From NCBI RefSeq assembly GCF_010550675.1, contig NZ_JAAGOA010000025.1:53351-117350 (forward strand): a stretch of 64,000 bases of DNA. Reading direction: 5' to 3'. The notes beneath the pieces were generated by a model that was not told the origin of the DNA, made no database searches, and saw nothing but the letters and a program-made list of their open reading frames with translations. How positions within the stretch are numbered: the stretch's first letter is position 1; the number at the start of each line of letters is the position of its first letter. Of this stretch, positions 17,753 through 25,308 are shown piece by piece. This stretch comes from Phytoactinopolyspora halotolerans. Lineage in GTDB: Bacteria; Actinomycetota; Actinomycetes; Jiangellales; Jiangellaceae. A program made the translations under genes and the position numbers.

Positions 17753-19081
17753 TTGACCACACCGACCCCGCTGCCCGCACACCTGCCCGACCGCCTGACC
17801 ATCTCGCTGTGGGACTTCACCTGGTACACGCGAACCGGGCCGGGCGAGCCGTTCGAGGACCTCGACGCCGCGTTCGCCGCGGCCGTGGCGCGCGGATACA
17901 ACACCGTGCGCATCTGCGCGATGCCGTTCCTGCTGTTCCGCTCCGGCCTCGACACGTCGGCGACGACGCTCGGCCCGCTCGGCGGAGACTACGCACAACG
18001 CACCCGCTGGTACGACGTCAAGGCCACGACCACGATCGACGCCCGGGAGCACCTGCTCGAGTTGTTCCGCGCGGCGAAGCGGCACGACTGCTTCGTCATC
18101 GTCTCCAGCTGGGAGTACCAGCAGAGCTCGTCGTTCGCCACCGACCGTGCCTGGTTCGACGCGCTGATGGCCGTCGACCCGGACAAGCGCGCCGAGGTGC
18201 TGGCGGACGCGCACGCCGACCTGATCGACCTGCTGACCGGGCATGACCTCGCCGACCGGGTCGCATTCGTCGAGTTGCACAACGAGGTCCAGGGCGGCTA
18301 CCTCACCGACGGCCTTGTCGGGGACGGGCTCACCGACGACGTCGTCGCCGGCCGGTCCGCCGTCGTCGCGCTGAAGGACCGGCTCACCGCCGGAATCGAC
18401 GTGTTCAAGCGCCGCCACCCGGGCACGCCGGTGACCGTCAACTACGCCCGGGTACCCGTCGGCGAGCTGCGCGGCGTACCGGACAACATCGACGTCGCCG
18501 TCTTCCACCCGTACATCTATGGTGTGCTCGGTGAGATGGTGGAGCGATATCGGCTGCGCGGCGACGGGTCGGACTTCCCGCAGGACGAGGTCCGGGAGGC
18601 CTTCCTGCGCCCGGGCGCGCCCGACCTTGCCGACTGGCTGCCGCCGGACGCGGCGGACCACTGGAAGCTGCAGGCGACGATCGTCGGGAAACCCGAGATC
18701 TACCTGCACGACTGGTGCGACGTCGACGCCTACGACCGCTGGCTCTACGAGCACTACGGCCCGCACCGGATCTCCATGCGGCGGCAGCTGGTGACCTGGA
18801 TCGAGGCGGCCGCGGACTTCGCGCTCTCGCGCGGGGTGCCGCTGTTCCTCGGTGAGGGCTGGATCGGCTACACGCCGGCTGGGGGCTGGTTCGAGGAGGG
18901 ACCCGTCGGCGCCGAGTACTGCCGGCTCGCGGTCGGCACGGCCGCACAGGTCGGGGCGCGCGGAACCGTGGTCTGTTCCAACGCCGCTCCGCACCATACG
19001 ATGTGGAACGACAAAGAACTCCAAATTTCGTGCAATGACACGTTCCGCACGACGGAGACGGAGCCCGCATGGCGCGAATGA
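17753..19081 (+). CDS. Cellulase-like (GH5-related) glycoside hydrolase
   Basis: TIM-barrel hydrolase of 442 residues without signal peptide. Seen: the opening strand ISLWDFTWYTRTGPGEPFED, NTVRICAMPFLLF, the acid/base glutamate in VAFVELHNEVQGG, DNIDVAVFHPYIYG, and a likely nucleophile glutamate in PLFLGEGWIGY. This matches the Pfam cellulase-like group in clan GH-A. It starts with TTG at 17753, eight bases after AAGGAG. A (GGACCC/GCACCC) hexanucleotide run precedes the ribosome site. The substrate is unknown; by context it is another part of the same imported oligosaccharide or glycoside. Confidence 0.83.
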   Translation: MTTPTPLPAHLPDRLTISLWDFTWYTRTGPGEPFEDLDAAFAAAVARGYNTVRICAMPFLLFRSGLDTSATTLGPLGGDYAQRTRWYDVKATTTIDAREHLLELFRAAKRHDCFVIVSSWEYQQSSSFATDRAWFDALMAVDPDKRAEVLADAHADLIDLLTGHDLADRVAFVELHNEVQGGYLTDGLVGDGLTDDVVAGRSAVVALKDRLTAGIDVFKRRHPGTPVTVNYARVPVGELRGVPDNIDVAVFHPYIYGVLGEMVERYRLRGDGSDFPQDEVREAFLRPGAPDLADWLPPDAADHWKLQATIVGKPEIYLHDWCDVDAYDRWLYEHYGPHRISMRRQLVTWIEAAADFALSRGVPLFLGEGWIGYTPAGGWFEEGPVGAEYCRLAVGTAAQVGARGTVVCSNAAPHHTMWNDKELQISCNDTFRTTETEPAWRE

Positions 19082-19162
19082 TCCGGGCGGTCGGTGTGAT
19101 CGACGGTCGGCGCGCCTGAGGAGCAGACGTGTGAGGTGGCCGAGGTGGCAAAGGTGGCAGCG

Positions 19163-20254
19163 ATGGCGGAGACGGCGGAGATGGAAGCGGTGCGGTGTCA
19201 CGGCCCGCGCGACTACCGGCTGGAACGAGTACCGGTGCCGGAGCCGGGCCCAGGTGAGATCCTGCTGCGCAGTGAGGCGGTCGGGATCTGCGGCAGCGAC
19301 CTGAAGTGTTTCGGCGGTGCTCCGATGTTCTGGGGCGACGAGACGCGCACCGGGTACTGCCAGCCGCCGGTGACGCCGGGGCACGAGTTCGTCGGCCGGG
19401 TCGCGGCGCTCGACGACGACGCGCGGGAGCGGCACGGGGTGGACGTCGGCGACCGGGTGGCCGTGGAACAGATCGTGCCGTGCGAAGCCTGCGCGTACTG
19501 CAAGGCCGGCCAGTACTGGTTGTGCGCGCCGCACGACATCTTCGGGTTCCGGCAGCGCACACCCGGAGCGATGGGCGAGTACATGGTGGTGCCGGCGGCG
19601 GCCCGGGTGCACGCCTTCCCGGCCGACCTTCCGCCCAGCCACGCCGCACTCGCTGAGCCGTTGTCCTGCTCGCTGCACGCGGTCGACCGCGGTGAGGTCG
19701 GACCGGACGACGTGGTGGTGGTCGCCGGCGCCGGGCCGATCGGGCTGGGCATGGTGCTCGGCGCCCGTCGTCGGCGGCCGCGCGCGCTGGTGGCGATCGA
19801 CCTCGATCCGCACCGTCGGACTGTCGCCCAGCAGTGCGGTGCCGACGTGGTGCTGGCGCCGGGCGACGACGTCGAGCCGACCATCCTGGAGCTGACCGAC
19901 GGGCTCGGATGCGACGTCTACCTCGACGCGACCGGCCACCCGGCCGGGGTGACGCAGGGGCTGCAGCTGCTGCGCAAGCGGGGCCGGTTCATCGAGTACG
20001 GCGTCTTCGGGCAGCCGGTCACCACCGACTGGACCGTCATCGGAGACGGCAAGGAGCTCGATATCCGCGGCGCGCACCTGGGGCCGAACCAGTGGCCCAC
20101 GGCGATCGAGATGCTCAGCGCCGGCGAGGTGCCGGCCGAGGCCATCGTCACGCACGAGTTCCCAATCGACCGGTTCGACGAGGCGTTCGAGACGGCCGGA
20201 ACTCCGGGCAAGGCGATCAAGGTCAGTGTCCTGCCACCCGGCGGGCAGCGGTGA
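19163..20254 (+). CDS. Zinc-dependent sugar-alcohol dehydrogenase (threitol/sorbitol type)
   Basis: Medium-chain dehydrogenase that oxidises a polyol or sugar with NAD(P). Seen: catalytic-zinc Cys in AVGICGSDLKCF, GHEFVGRV, the four structural-zinc cysteines in CEACAYCKAGQYWLC, the FGFRQRTPGAMGEYM segment found in erythritol/L-threitol dehydrogenases, and the NAD motif VVAGAGPIGLGMVLGA. The start is uncertain. ATG 19163 follows AAGGTGG at a good distance, but a GTG at 19136 and an ATG at 19181 are in frame within a degenerate GAGGTGGC-type repeat. Confidence 0.88.
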   Translation: MAETAEMEAVRCHGPRDYRLERVPVPEPGPGEILLRSEAVGICGSDLKCFGGAPMFWGDETRTGYCQPPVTPGHEFVGRVAALDDDARERHGVDVGDRVAVEQIVPCEACAYCKAGQYWLCAPHDIFGFRQRTPGAMGEYMVVPAAARVHAFPADLPPSHAALAEPLSCSLHAVDRGEVGPDDVVVVAGAGPIGLGMVLGARRRRPRALVAIDLDPHRRTVAQQCGADVVLAPGDDVEPTILELTDGLGCDVYLDATGHPAGVTQGLQLLRKRGRFIEYGVFGQPVTTDWTVIGDGKELDIRGAHLGPNQWPTAIEMLSAGEVPAEAIVTHEFPIDRFDEAFETAGTPGKAIKVSVLPPGGQR

Positions 20255-20276
20255 CGCACACGATCGGAGCCGATTG

Positions 20277-21068
20277 GTGACAGCAGATCGACCCAGAACG
20301 CAGCAGCCCACGGCGGTCGAAGGGCGTCTCGCCGGGCGAGTCGCCGTCGTCACCGGAGCCGGATCCGGGATCGGCGCCGCCATCGCGGAGCGGCTGGCCG
20401 CCGAGGGTGCGCACGTCATGCTCGTCGACGTCTCCGCCGAGGGGCTGGCGGAGACCGAGAAGCGGATCGCCGCGGCCGCCGGCGGCGCGAGCCCGTTCGC
20501 GGGCGACGTCGCGGATCCCGGCACCTGGAGCGCGCTGGCCGAGGCGGTCGAGGGTGGGCACGGCGGGCTGGACATCCTGGTCAACAATGCGGCGACGGTG
20601 CGCGTGGCGCCGGCGCATGAACTGGAGCCGGACGAGTGGGACCGGCAGCTCGCGGTCAACCTGCGCCCGCTGTACCTCGCGTTCCGCGCGTTCCACGGCC
20701 GGTGGCGTCCAGGTGCGGCCGCCGTCGCCGTCTCGTCGGTGCACGCCGACGCCGGGTTGCCCGGGCACCCCGCGTACGCGGCCTCCAAAGGCGGGCTGCT
20801 CTCCCTGACTCGCCAGCTCGCGGTGGAGTACGGCCCGGAGGTGCGGGTGAACGCCGTCGTGCCGGGGCCGATCATGTCCCCCGCGTGGGATCGCGTCGCC
20901 GAACCGGATCGGGAGCGCAGCGTTCAGCAGACCGTGCTGGGCCGGTTCGGTGAGCCGTCCGAGGTGGCGTCCGTCGTCGCGTTCCTGGCCTCGGCTGACG
21001 CCGCCTACGTGACGGGAACCAGCGTCGTCGTCGACGGCGGCTGGCTGATCAGCAAGGACTCCGCCTGA
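20277..21068 (+). CDS. Short-chain dehydrogenase (SDR)
   Basis: Classical SDR of 263 residues. Seen: the cofactor motif VVTGAGSGIGAAIAERLAAE, DILVNNAATV, the catalytic Ser in VSSVHAD and Tyr/Lys in AYAASKGGLLSLTRQLAVEY, and the closing YVTGTSVVVDGGW. It would oxidise a sugar, polyol or lactol. GTG 20277 is seven bases after GGAG. It lies 22 bases after the zinc dehydrogenase and closes the carbohydrate island, so a role in converting the freed galactose or its partner to the acid is likely. Confidence 0.92.
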   Translation: MTADRPRTQQPTAVEGRLAGRVAVVTGAGSGIGAAIAERLAAEGAHVMLVDVSAEGLAETEKRIAAAAGGASPFAGDVADPGTWSALAEAVEGGHGGLDILVNNAATVRVAPAHELEPDEWDRQLAVNLRPLYLAFRAFHGRWRPGAAAVAVSSVHADAGLPGHPAYAASKGGLLSLTRQLAVEYGPEVRVNAVVPGPIMSPAWDRVAEPDRERSVQQTVLGRFGEPSEVASVVAFLASADAAYVTGTSVVVDGGWLISKDSA

Positions 21069-21142
21069 CCTTCGCCGGCTCACCAGGCGGAAGTGAACGA
21101 CATCGCGGTCGCGGGAGCAGCCTCGATGTCGTTCGCTTCGGC

Positions 21143-21148
21143 TACGCT
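21143..21148 (+). promoter_or_regulatory. -10 box TACGCT for leaderless transcript
   Basis: TACGCT ends seven bases before the GTG at 21156, which decides that start over an earlier in-frame ATG at 21093. Confidence 0.5.
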
Positions 21149-21155
21149 GACGGGC

Positions 21156-22340
21156 GTGTTGAGCATCAGCGTCGAGCAGCGTCGTGCGCGGCTGGTGCGC
21201 CGCCACCGCCTCGCCCCGGAGTGCGCTGCGTCGTCCGTCGTCGACGCTGCGGACAGCGTCGTCGTTCTCCATGCGACCGACCCCGCGACCGTCTATCTGT
21301 CGGCGCTCGCACGTTGCCCCGACGCGTCGCTCGCCGACATTTCGACGGCGATGTACGACGAGCGGACGCTGGTCAAGATGATCGGCATGCGGCGGACCAT
21401 GTTCGTCGCGCCGACGCCGCTGGCGCCCGTCGTCCACGCGGCGGCCGGTCTGGAGATCGCCGCCCGGCTCCGGCGGCAGCTGGTGAAACAGTTGCAGACG
21501 CTGCCCACCGAGCCCGAGATCGGCGACGACGTCGAGTCGTGGCTGGCCGACGTCGAGACCAGCACCGAGCGCGCCCTTGCGGGCATGGGTGAGGCGTTCG
21601 CGAACGAACTGGCCGAGGCCGAGCCCCGGCTACGCACCGCGATCCTGCCCACGACCGAGAAGAAGTGGGACGTCAAGCAGAACATCACCAGCCGGGTGCT
21701 GACGCTGATGGGTGCGGACGGTCGTCTCGTGCGGGGGCGGCCCGGCGGCACCTGGCTCTCCCGGATGCACCGCTGGATGTCCACGCGCGAACTCTGGCCG
21801 GACGGCATGCCCGAGACGCCGGAGCTGGAGGCCCGCGTGGCGTTGGCGCGGGCGTGGCTGCGGGCGTTCGGGCCGGGCACCGTCGCCGATCTGAAGTGGT
21901 GGACCGGGTGGACGCTCGGTTCAACCCGCAAGGTGCTGACGGAGATCGACACCGTCGAGGTGGACCTGGACGGCGATGTGGGCGTCGTCCTCGCCGACGA
22001 CGTCGAGCCGGAGGAGGCGGTGGAGCCGTCGGCGGCGCTGCTGCCCGCCCTGGACCCGACCCCGATGGGGTGGCAGCAGCGTGATTTCTACCTCGGGCCG
22101 CACCGCGAGCCGCTGTTCGACCGTAACGGCAACATCGGCCCGACGGTGTGGTGGGACGGGCGGATCGTCGGCGGATGGGGCATGAAGAACGGCGAGATCG
22201 TCTGGCGCATGCTCGAGGACGTGGGCGCCGAGGCCGAGACGGCGGTCGCCAAGGTCGCCGCCGGTCTGCAGGACCGCCTCGAGGCCGCCACCGTCGTCCC
22301 CTCGTTCCGCACTCCCCTCGAGACGTCCCTCACCACCTAA
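21156..22340 (+). CDS. Winged-helix DNA-binding (HTH_42, AlkZ-like) protein
   Basis: Protein of 394 residues of the HTH_42 family that includes the DNA glycosylases AlkZ and YcaQ. Seen: the N-terminal SVEQRRARLVRRHRLAP, VVLHATDPATVYLSALAR, DERTLVKMIGMRRTMFVAP, TSRVLTLMGADGRLVRGRPG, WLRAFGPGTVADLKWWTGWT, and a C-terminal LLPALDPTPMGWQQRDFYLG and GWGMKNGEIVWRML. This is the normal order for the group. Bacterial relatives unhook crosslinked or alkylated bases; whether this one is catalytic is not clear from the sequence. It is followed by the large palindrome at 22355-22446. Confidence 0.85.
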   Translation: MLSISVEQRRARLVRRHRLAPECAASSVVDAADSVVVLHATDPATVYLSALARCPDASLADISTAMYDERTLVKMIGMRRTMFVAPTPLAPVVHAAAGLEIAARLRRQLVKQLQTLPTEPEIGDDVESWLADVETSTERALAGMGEAFANELAEAEPRLRTAILPTTEKKWDVKQNITSRVLTLMGADGRLVRGRPGGTWLSRMHRWMSTRELWPDGMPETPELEARVALARAWLRAFGPGTVADLKWWTGWTLGSTRKVLTEIDTVEVDLDGDVGVVLADDVEPEEAVEPSAALLPALDPTPMGWQQRDFYLGPHREPLFDRNGNIGPTVWWDGRIVGGWGMKNGEIVWRMLEDVGAEAETAVAKVAAGLQDRLEAATVVPSFRTPLETSLTT

Positions 22341-22354
22341 CCCCGAGCCGGACC

Positions 22355-22446
22355 CTAAATGATCATGTGAAGTGGGTTTTCTCGTGCTTCAACAGGTCTG
22401 CAGACATGGTAGTGCGCGAGAAAACCTACTTCACATGATCATTTAG
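22355..22446. repeat. Large palindrome, 30-bp arms
   Basis: The arms at 22355-22384 and 22417-22446 are complementary over 30 bases with one G-U type mismatch (at 22374). The 32-base spacer itself holds GTCTGCAGAC, a perfect small palindrome. Each arm contains the self-complementary ATGATCAT also found at 4174-4226. It lies 14 bases after a stop codon and 43 bases before the next gene, so it can act as a terminator, but its size and the shared core suggest a dispersed element. Confidence 0.82.
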
Positions 22447-22476
22447 GCGGGGTGGGAAGGAGGGGTGGGGGCGGTT

Positions 22477-22482
22477 TAGGCT
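22477..22482 (+). promoter_or_regulatory. -10 box TAGGCT for leaderless transcript
   Basis: TAGGCT ends six bases before the ATG at 22489. Confidence 0.5.
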
Positions 22483-22488
22483 CGGAGC

Positions 22489-22764
22489 ATGTGTCGCAAC
22501 ATCAAGCCGTTGAACAACCTGGCGCCGCCGGCCACGCCGGACGAGGTCGCCGACGCCGCGCTTCAGTACGTGCGGAAGATCGCCGGAACGCGCAAGCCGT
22601 CGCGCGCCAACCAAGAAGCCTTCGACCGCGCCGTCGCTGAGATCACCGCATCCACCCAGAAGCTGCTGGAATCCCTGGTGACGACGGCGCCGCCCAAGGA
22701 CCGCGAGGAAGAGGCCGCCAAGGCGCGGGCGCGATACCAGGCACGGATCGCCGCCGCCGGCTGA
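22489..22764 (+). CDS. DUF2277 domain protein
   Basis: Small protein of 91 residues. The invariant opening MCRNIKPLNNLAPPATPDEV and the helical remainder (ALQYVRKIAGTRKPSRANQE, ending YQARIAAAG) match DUF2277 over its full length. The function is unknown in the family. The transcript appears leaderless. It stands alone after the large palindrome. Confidence 0.92.
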   Translation: MCRNIKPLNNLAPPATPDEVADAALQYVRKIAGTRKPSRANQEAFDRAVAEITASTQKLLESLVTTAPPKDREEEAAKARARYQARIAAAG

Positions 22765-22786
22765 CATCGACCTGTGATCATGCTGG

Positions 22787-23131
22787 TCAGGTGAGTTCGC
22801 TCGGGTCGTCGTCTTCGGACTCGACGACGACGGCACGCGGGTAGACGTGTTCGTCCGCGCCGAGCGACGGGCCGAGCAGCGTCGGCGCCCACTCCCCGAT
22901 CCGCCGGAAGCCGCGCAGCTCCAGCTCGTCGTCGACGGACGCGGGATCGTCCGGCCCCTCCAGCGGCCAAGCATCGATCAGGTCAGTCACGCGCGGGTGG
23001 TAGGGCGTGCGCGTCACCAGGACGCAACCGTCACAAATCCACGCGAAATGGCGGGTAGCCTTGCCGGCGCCGGATCGCTCACCGCGGTTTTCGGGGGTCG
23101 TCTCGTGTTCGCGCATCAGCCACTCGCTCAC
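22787..23131 (-). CDS. Hypothetical acidic protein
   Basis: About 114 residues. N-terminal VSEWLMREHETTPENRGERS, then ATRHFAWICDGCVLVTRTPY, then a strongly acidic C-terminus ending DDDPSELT. No family is recognised. The GTG at 23129-23131 is taken; an ATG five codons later (23114-23116) is the alternative and neither has a good ribosome site. A Cys-x-x-Cys (CDGC) is the only possible metal motif. Confidence 0.55.
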   Translation of the reverse strand: MSEWLMREHETTPENRGERSGAGKATRHFAWICDGCVLVTRTPYHPRVTDLIDAWPLEGPDDPASVDDELELRGFRRIGEWAPTLLGPSLGADEHVYPRAVVVESEDDDPSELT

Positions 23132-23279
23132 GTGTATGCGTGCATTCCTCGCACGGGGTTTCGTTCTGGCGAAACACACGCAAGCACAGTGGCCGATACG
23201 GTGGAACAAGCGAACGCGGTAGAGCGCTACCGCGATCGACGCGGCAGACCGCCGACCGTACAGCGCCTCAGAACGACGG

Positions 23280-23555
23280 TCACCAAGCCAGGATCATCGG
23301 ACCGTCGTCATCGTTGTCATCGTGGTCTTCCGCTCCGGACTCGTCATCCCATTCTTCCAGCGCTGGATGCGTACCCGGCTTCTGCGCAGCGCCCCACGAC
23401 GACAGGCCCGCACCAGGCATGTCCAGATCATCCACCACGTCGTCGAGTAACCGCTGCTCATCAGGCTCGTTGAACTCCGACACCCGGGTCCGTCGGTGGC
23501 CATATCGCTGCTCCGATACCACGGGGTCGTCGCCTACCGCTTCGCGCTTCACCAT
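23280..23555 (-). CDS. Hypothetical small acidic protein
   Basis: Ninety-one residues starting MVKREAVGDDPVVSEQRYGH, with an AspAspAsp-rich tail (EDHDDNDDDGPMILAW). AGGAG lies five bases before the ATG at 23553-23555, which supports a real gene. No domain is recognised. It is on the same strand as the 22787-23131 gene, about 150 bases upstream of it, and divergent from the BNR protein. Confidence 0.55.
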   Translation of the reverse strand: MVKREAVGDDPVVSEQRYGHRRTRVSEFNEPDEQRLLDDVVDDLDMPGAGLSSWGAAQKPGTHPALEEWDDESGAEDHDDNDDDGPMILAW

Positions 23556-23795
23556 CGCCGCTCCTGTTGCACCCACCTAGCTCTACACGAACCTCGGCGG
23601 CGATATCTAGAGTATGACGACATCGCGAACACTCAATGTCATACCTGATGTGACGACAATTGCGCTTTCTTGTCTGCCTGACTTCGGATCAACGCAACTT
23701 GGCGCCCCGATACACAACGGCGACGCAACGGCAGAACTCTGTCGGAGGTGCCTGCTAACGTCACCACCCTCCCCACCACCGAGAGGAGAGCCGGA

Positions 23796-25016
23796 ATGAC
23801 CACGACGGTTGGCACGGCCCCAGCGTTCACGCTGCTTGTCGGCACAGTGAAGGGCGCATTCCTCTTCCACACCGATCACGCCCGCACCGAATGGGAGATG
23901 TCCGGGCCGCACCTGGGCGGCTGGGAGGTCTATAGCATCCTCGGTGACTCGCGCGGCGGTCGGCGACGCCTGCTCGCCGGGACGAACCATCGGTCCGGCC
24001 GGCGGCACGATCCGAGCGGCGTCGGTGACGAGTCCGTGCCCCTCCCAGGCGGAGCAACGATCCAGGTCAGCGACGACCTCGGCGCCACCTGGCAACCGGT
24101 AGACGAAGGCCCGGCCTTCGCACCGATGGGCTCGTACCGGTGGGATCAGGGTCGATGGACACCGTCGGACGATTCGGCACGGCGCGAATGGAGACTGAAC
24201 AGGTTCTGGCAGATCGTCCCAGGACACGTTCCTGAACCGGACACGGTGTTCGCGGGATCCGAGGAGGCCGGGCTGTTCGTCAGCCGGGACGGCGGCGATA
24301 CCTGGACAGAGGTGTCCGGACTCACCGCCCACCCCACCCGCCCCGAGTGGGGTCCTGGCGCGGGTGGCATGGGGCTGCACACCATCCTCTGCCATCCGAC
24401 GGACCCGAGCCGGATGTGGGTAGCTGCATCCGCCGTCGGTGTCTTCCACACCGACGACGGCGGGGCGAGCTGGGATCTCCGTACCGCCGGGCTCGGCCGT
24501 CAGCCGGTCGAGGCCAAGTCGCACCGGATCGGCGTCTGCCCACACAAGCTGGTGCTTGATCCGGCCGACCCGGACCGGCTCTACATCCAGGACCATGGCG
24601 GCGTCTACCGGTCCACCGACGGCGGTGAGAGCTGGCATCGGATCGAGAACGGCCTGGGCACCGACGGCGACGGCCGGTTCGGCTTCCCACTCACGGTCTC
24701 GGCGGACGGCGACCTGTATCTCGTCCCATTGACCGACAGCGATCACCGTGTGGTCCGGGACGGACGTGTCGTGGTGTTCCGCTCCACCGATCGGGGCGAC
24801 AGCTGGCATCCGGTGTCCGGTGATTTCCTCCCGACGGCCGACTACACGAACGTGCTCCGCGACGGGCTCGCGGTGGACTCGCTCGACCCCTACGGCGTCT
24901 ACCTGGGCACCAGCGCGGGCGAGATCTTCTACAGCCTCGACCGAGGCGAGAGCTGGGCGCAGATACCCGGCCGCTTCCCGCGGATCACCTGCGTCAAGAC
25001 GTGGGTACGCCGATGA
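23796..25016 (+). CDS. BNR/Asp-box beta-propeller protein (sialidase-like), first copy
   Basis: Beta-propeller of 406 residues built from Asp-box repeats: VSDDLGATWQPV, VSRDGGDTWTEV, HTDDGGASWDLR, RSTDGGESWHRI, RSTDRGDSWHPV and YSLDRGESWAQI. It begins FTLLVGTVKGAFLFHTDHAR. There is no signal peptide and no sialidase catalytic FRIP motif or Tyr/Glu set, so the common label exo-alpha-sialidase is misleading. The family resembles VPS10/glycosyl-hydrolase-like propellers of unknown role. GAGAGGAG precedes the ATG. It overlaps the MoaD-like gene by four bases, and a second propeller follows. Confidence 0.85.
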   Translation: MTTTVGTAPAFTLLVGTVKGAFLFHTDHARTEWEMSGPHLGGWEVYSILGDSRGGRRRLLAGTNHRSGRRHDPSGVGDESVPLPGGATIQVSDDLGATWQPVDEGPAFAPMGSYRWDQGRWTPSDDSARREWRLNRFWQIVPGHVPEPDTVFAGSEEAGLFVSRDGGDTWTEVSGLTAHPTRPEWGPGAGGMGLHTILCHPTDPSRMWVAASAVGVFHTDDGGASWDLRTAGLGRQPVEAKSHRIGVCPHKLVLDPADPDRLYIQDHGGVYRSTDGGESWHRIENGLGTDGDGRFGFPLTVSADGDLYLVPLTDSDHRVVRDGRVVVFRSTDRGDSWHPVSGDFLPTADYTNVLRDGLAVDSLDPYGVYLGTSAGEIFYSLDRGESWAQIPGRFPRITCVKTWVRR

Positions 25017-25306
25017 CGCCGACGAGTCCCGGGGAGATCGAGGTCAGTGTGCCGGCCATGCTCCGCGACTGCACCGAGGGCCGGACCCGGTTCACCATCG
25101 CGGCAACGACGCTCGCCGACGCGATCCAGCAGCTCATGACGACATACCCGTTGCTGCGCTTGCACGTCTACCGGGACGACGGGCAGCTCCGGCCGCACGT
25201 GCTGATCTATCTCAACGACCAGAACACGGCCTGGCTGCAAGCCGACGACGTCAAGCTGAAGCCCGGCGACCGGCTGGCCGTGCTGCAGAACGTCTCCGGC
25301 GGCTGA
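25013..25306 (+). CDS. MoaD/ThiS-like ubiquitin-fold protein
   Basis: Ninety-seven residues with the beta-grasp pattern: EIEVSVPAMLRDCTEGRTRF, TLADAIQQLMTTYPLLRLHV, PHVLIYLNDQNTAWL, and the ending KPGDRLAVLQNVSGG with the exposed GlyGly tail that is adenylated and thiolated in sulfur carriers. It starts within the stop of the first propeller gene (ATGA overlap) and ends two bases before the second. No E1-like MoeB/ThiF, MoaE or thiamine gene is in the window. It may be a sulfur carrier or protein modifier working with the propellers. Confidence 0.87.
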   Translation: MTPTSPGEIEVSVPAMLRDCTEGRTRFTIAATTLADAIQQLMTTYPLLRLHVYRDDGQLRPHVLIYLNDQNTAWLQADDVKLKPGDRLAVLQNVSGG

Positions 25307-25308
25307 CG

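Noticed and set aside
17693..20875. A 1,060-codon open frame on the minus strand
   Set aside because: It lies opposite three well-supported plus-strand genes (GH5-like, zinc dehydrogenase, SDR); its translation is Arg/Pro/Ala-rich and without any motif. It is a shadow caused by high GC at third positions.
23614..23799. A 61-codon plus-strand frame before the first propeller gene
   Set aside because: It overlaps that gene's ribosome site and start, reads through an AT-rich probable promoter, and has no ribosome site of its own.
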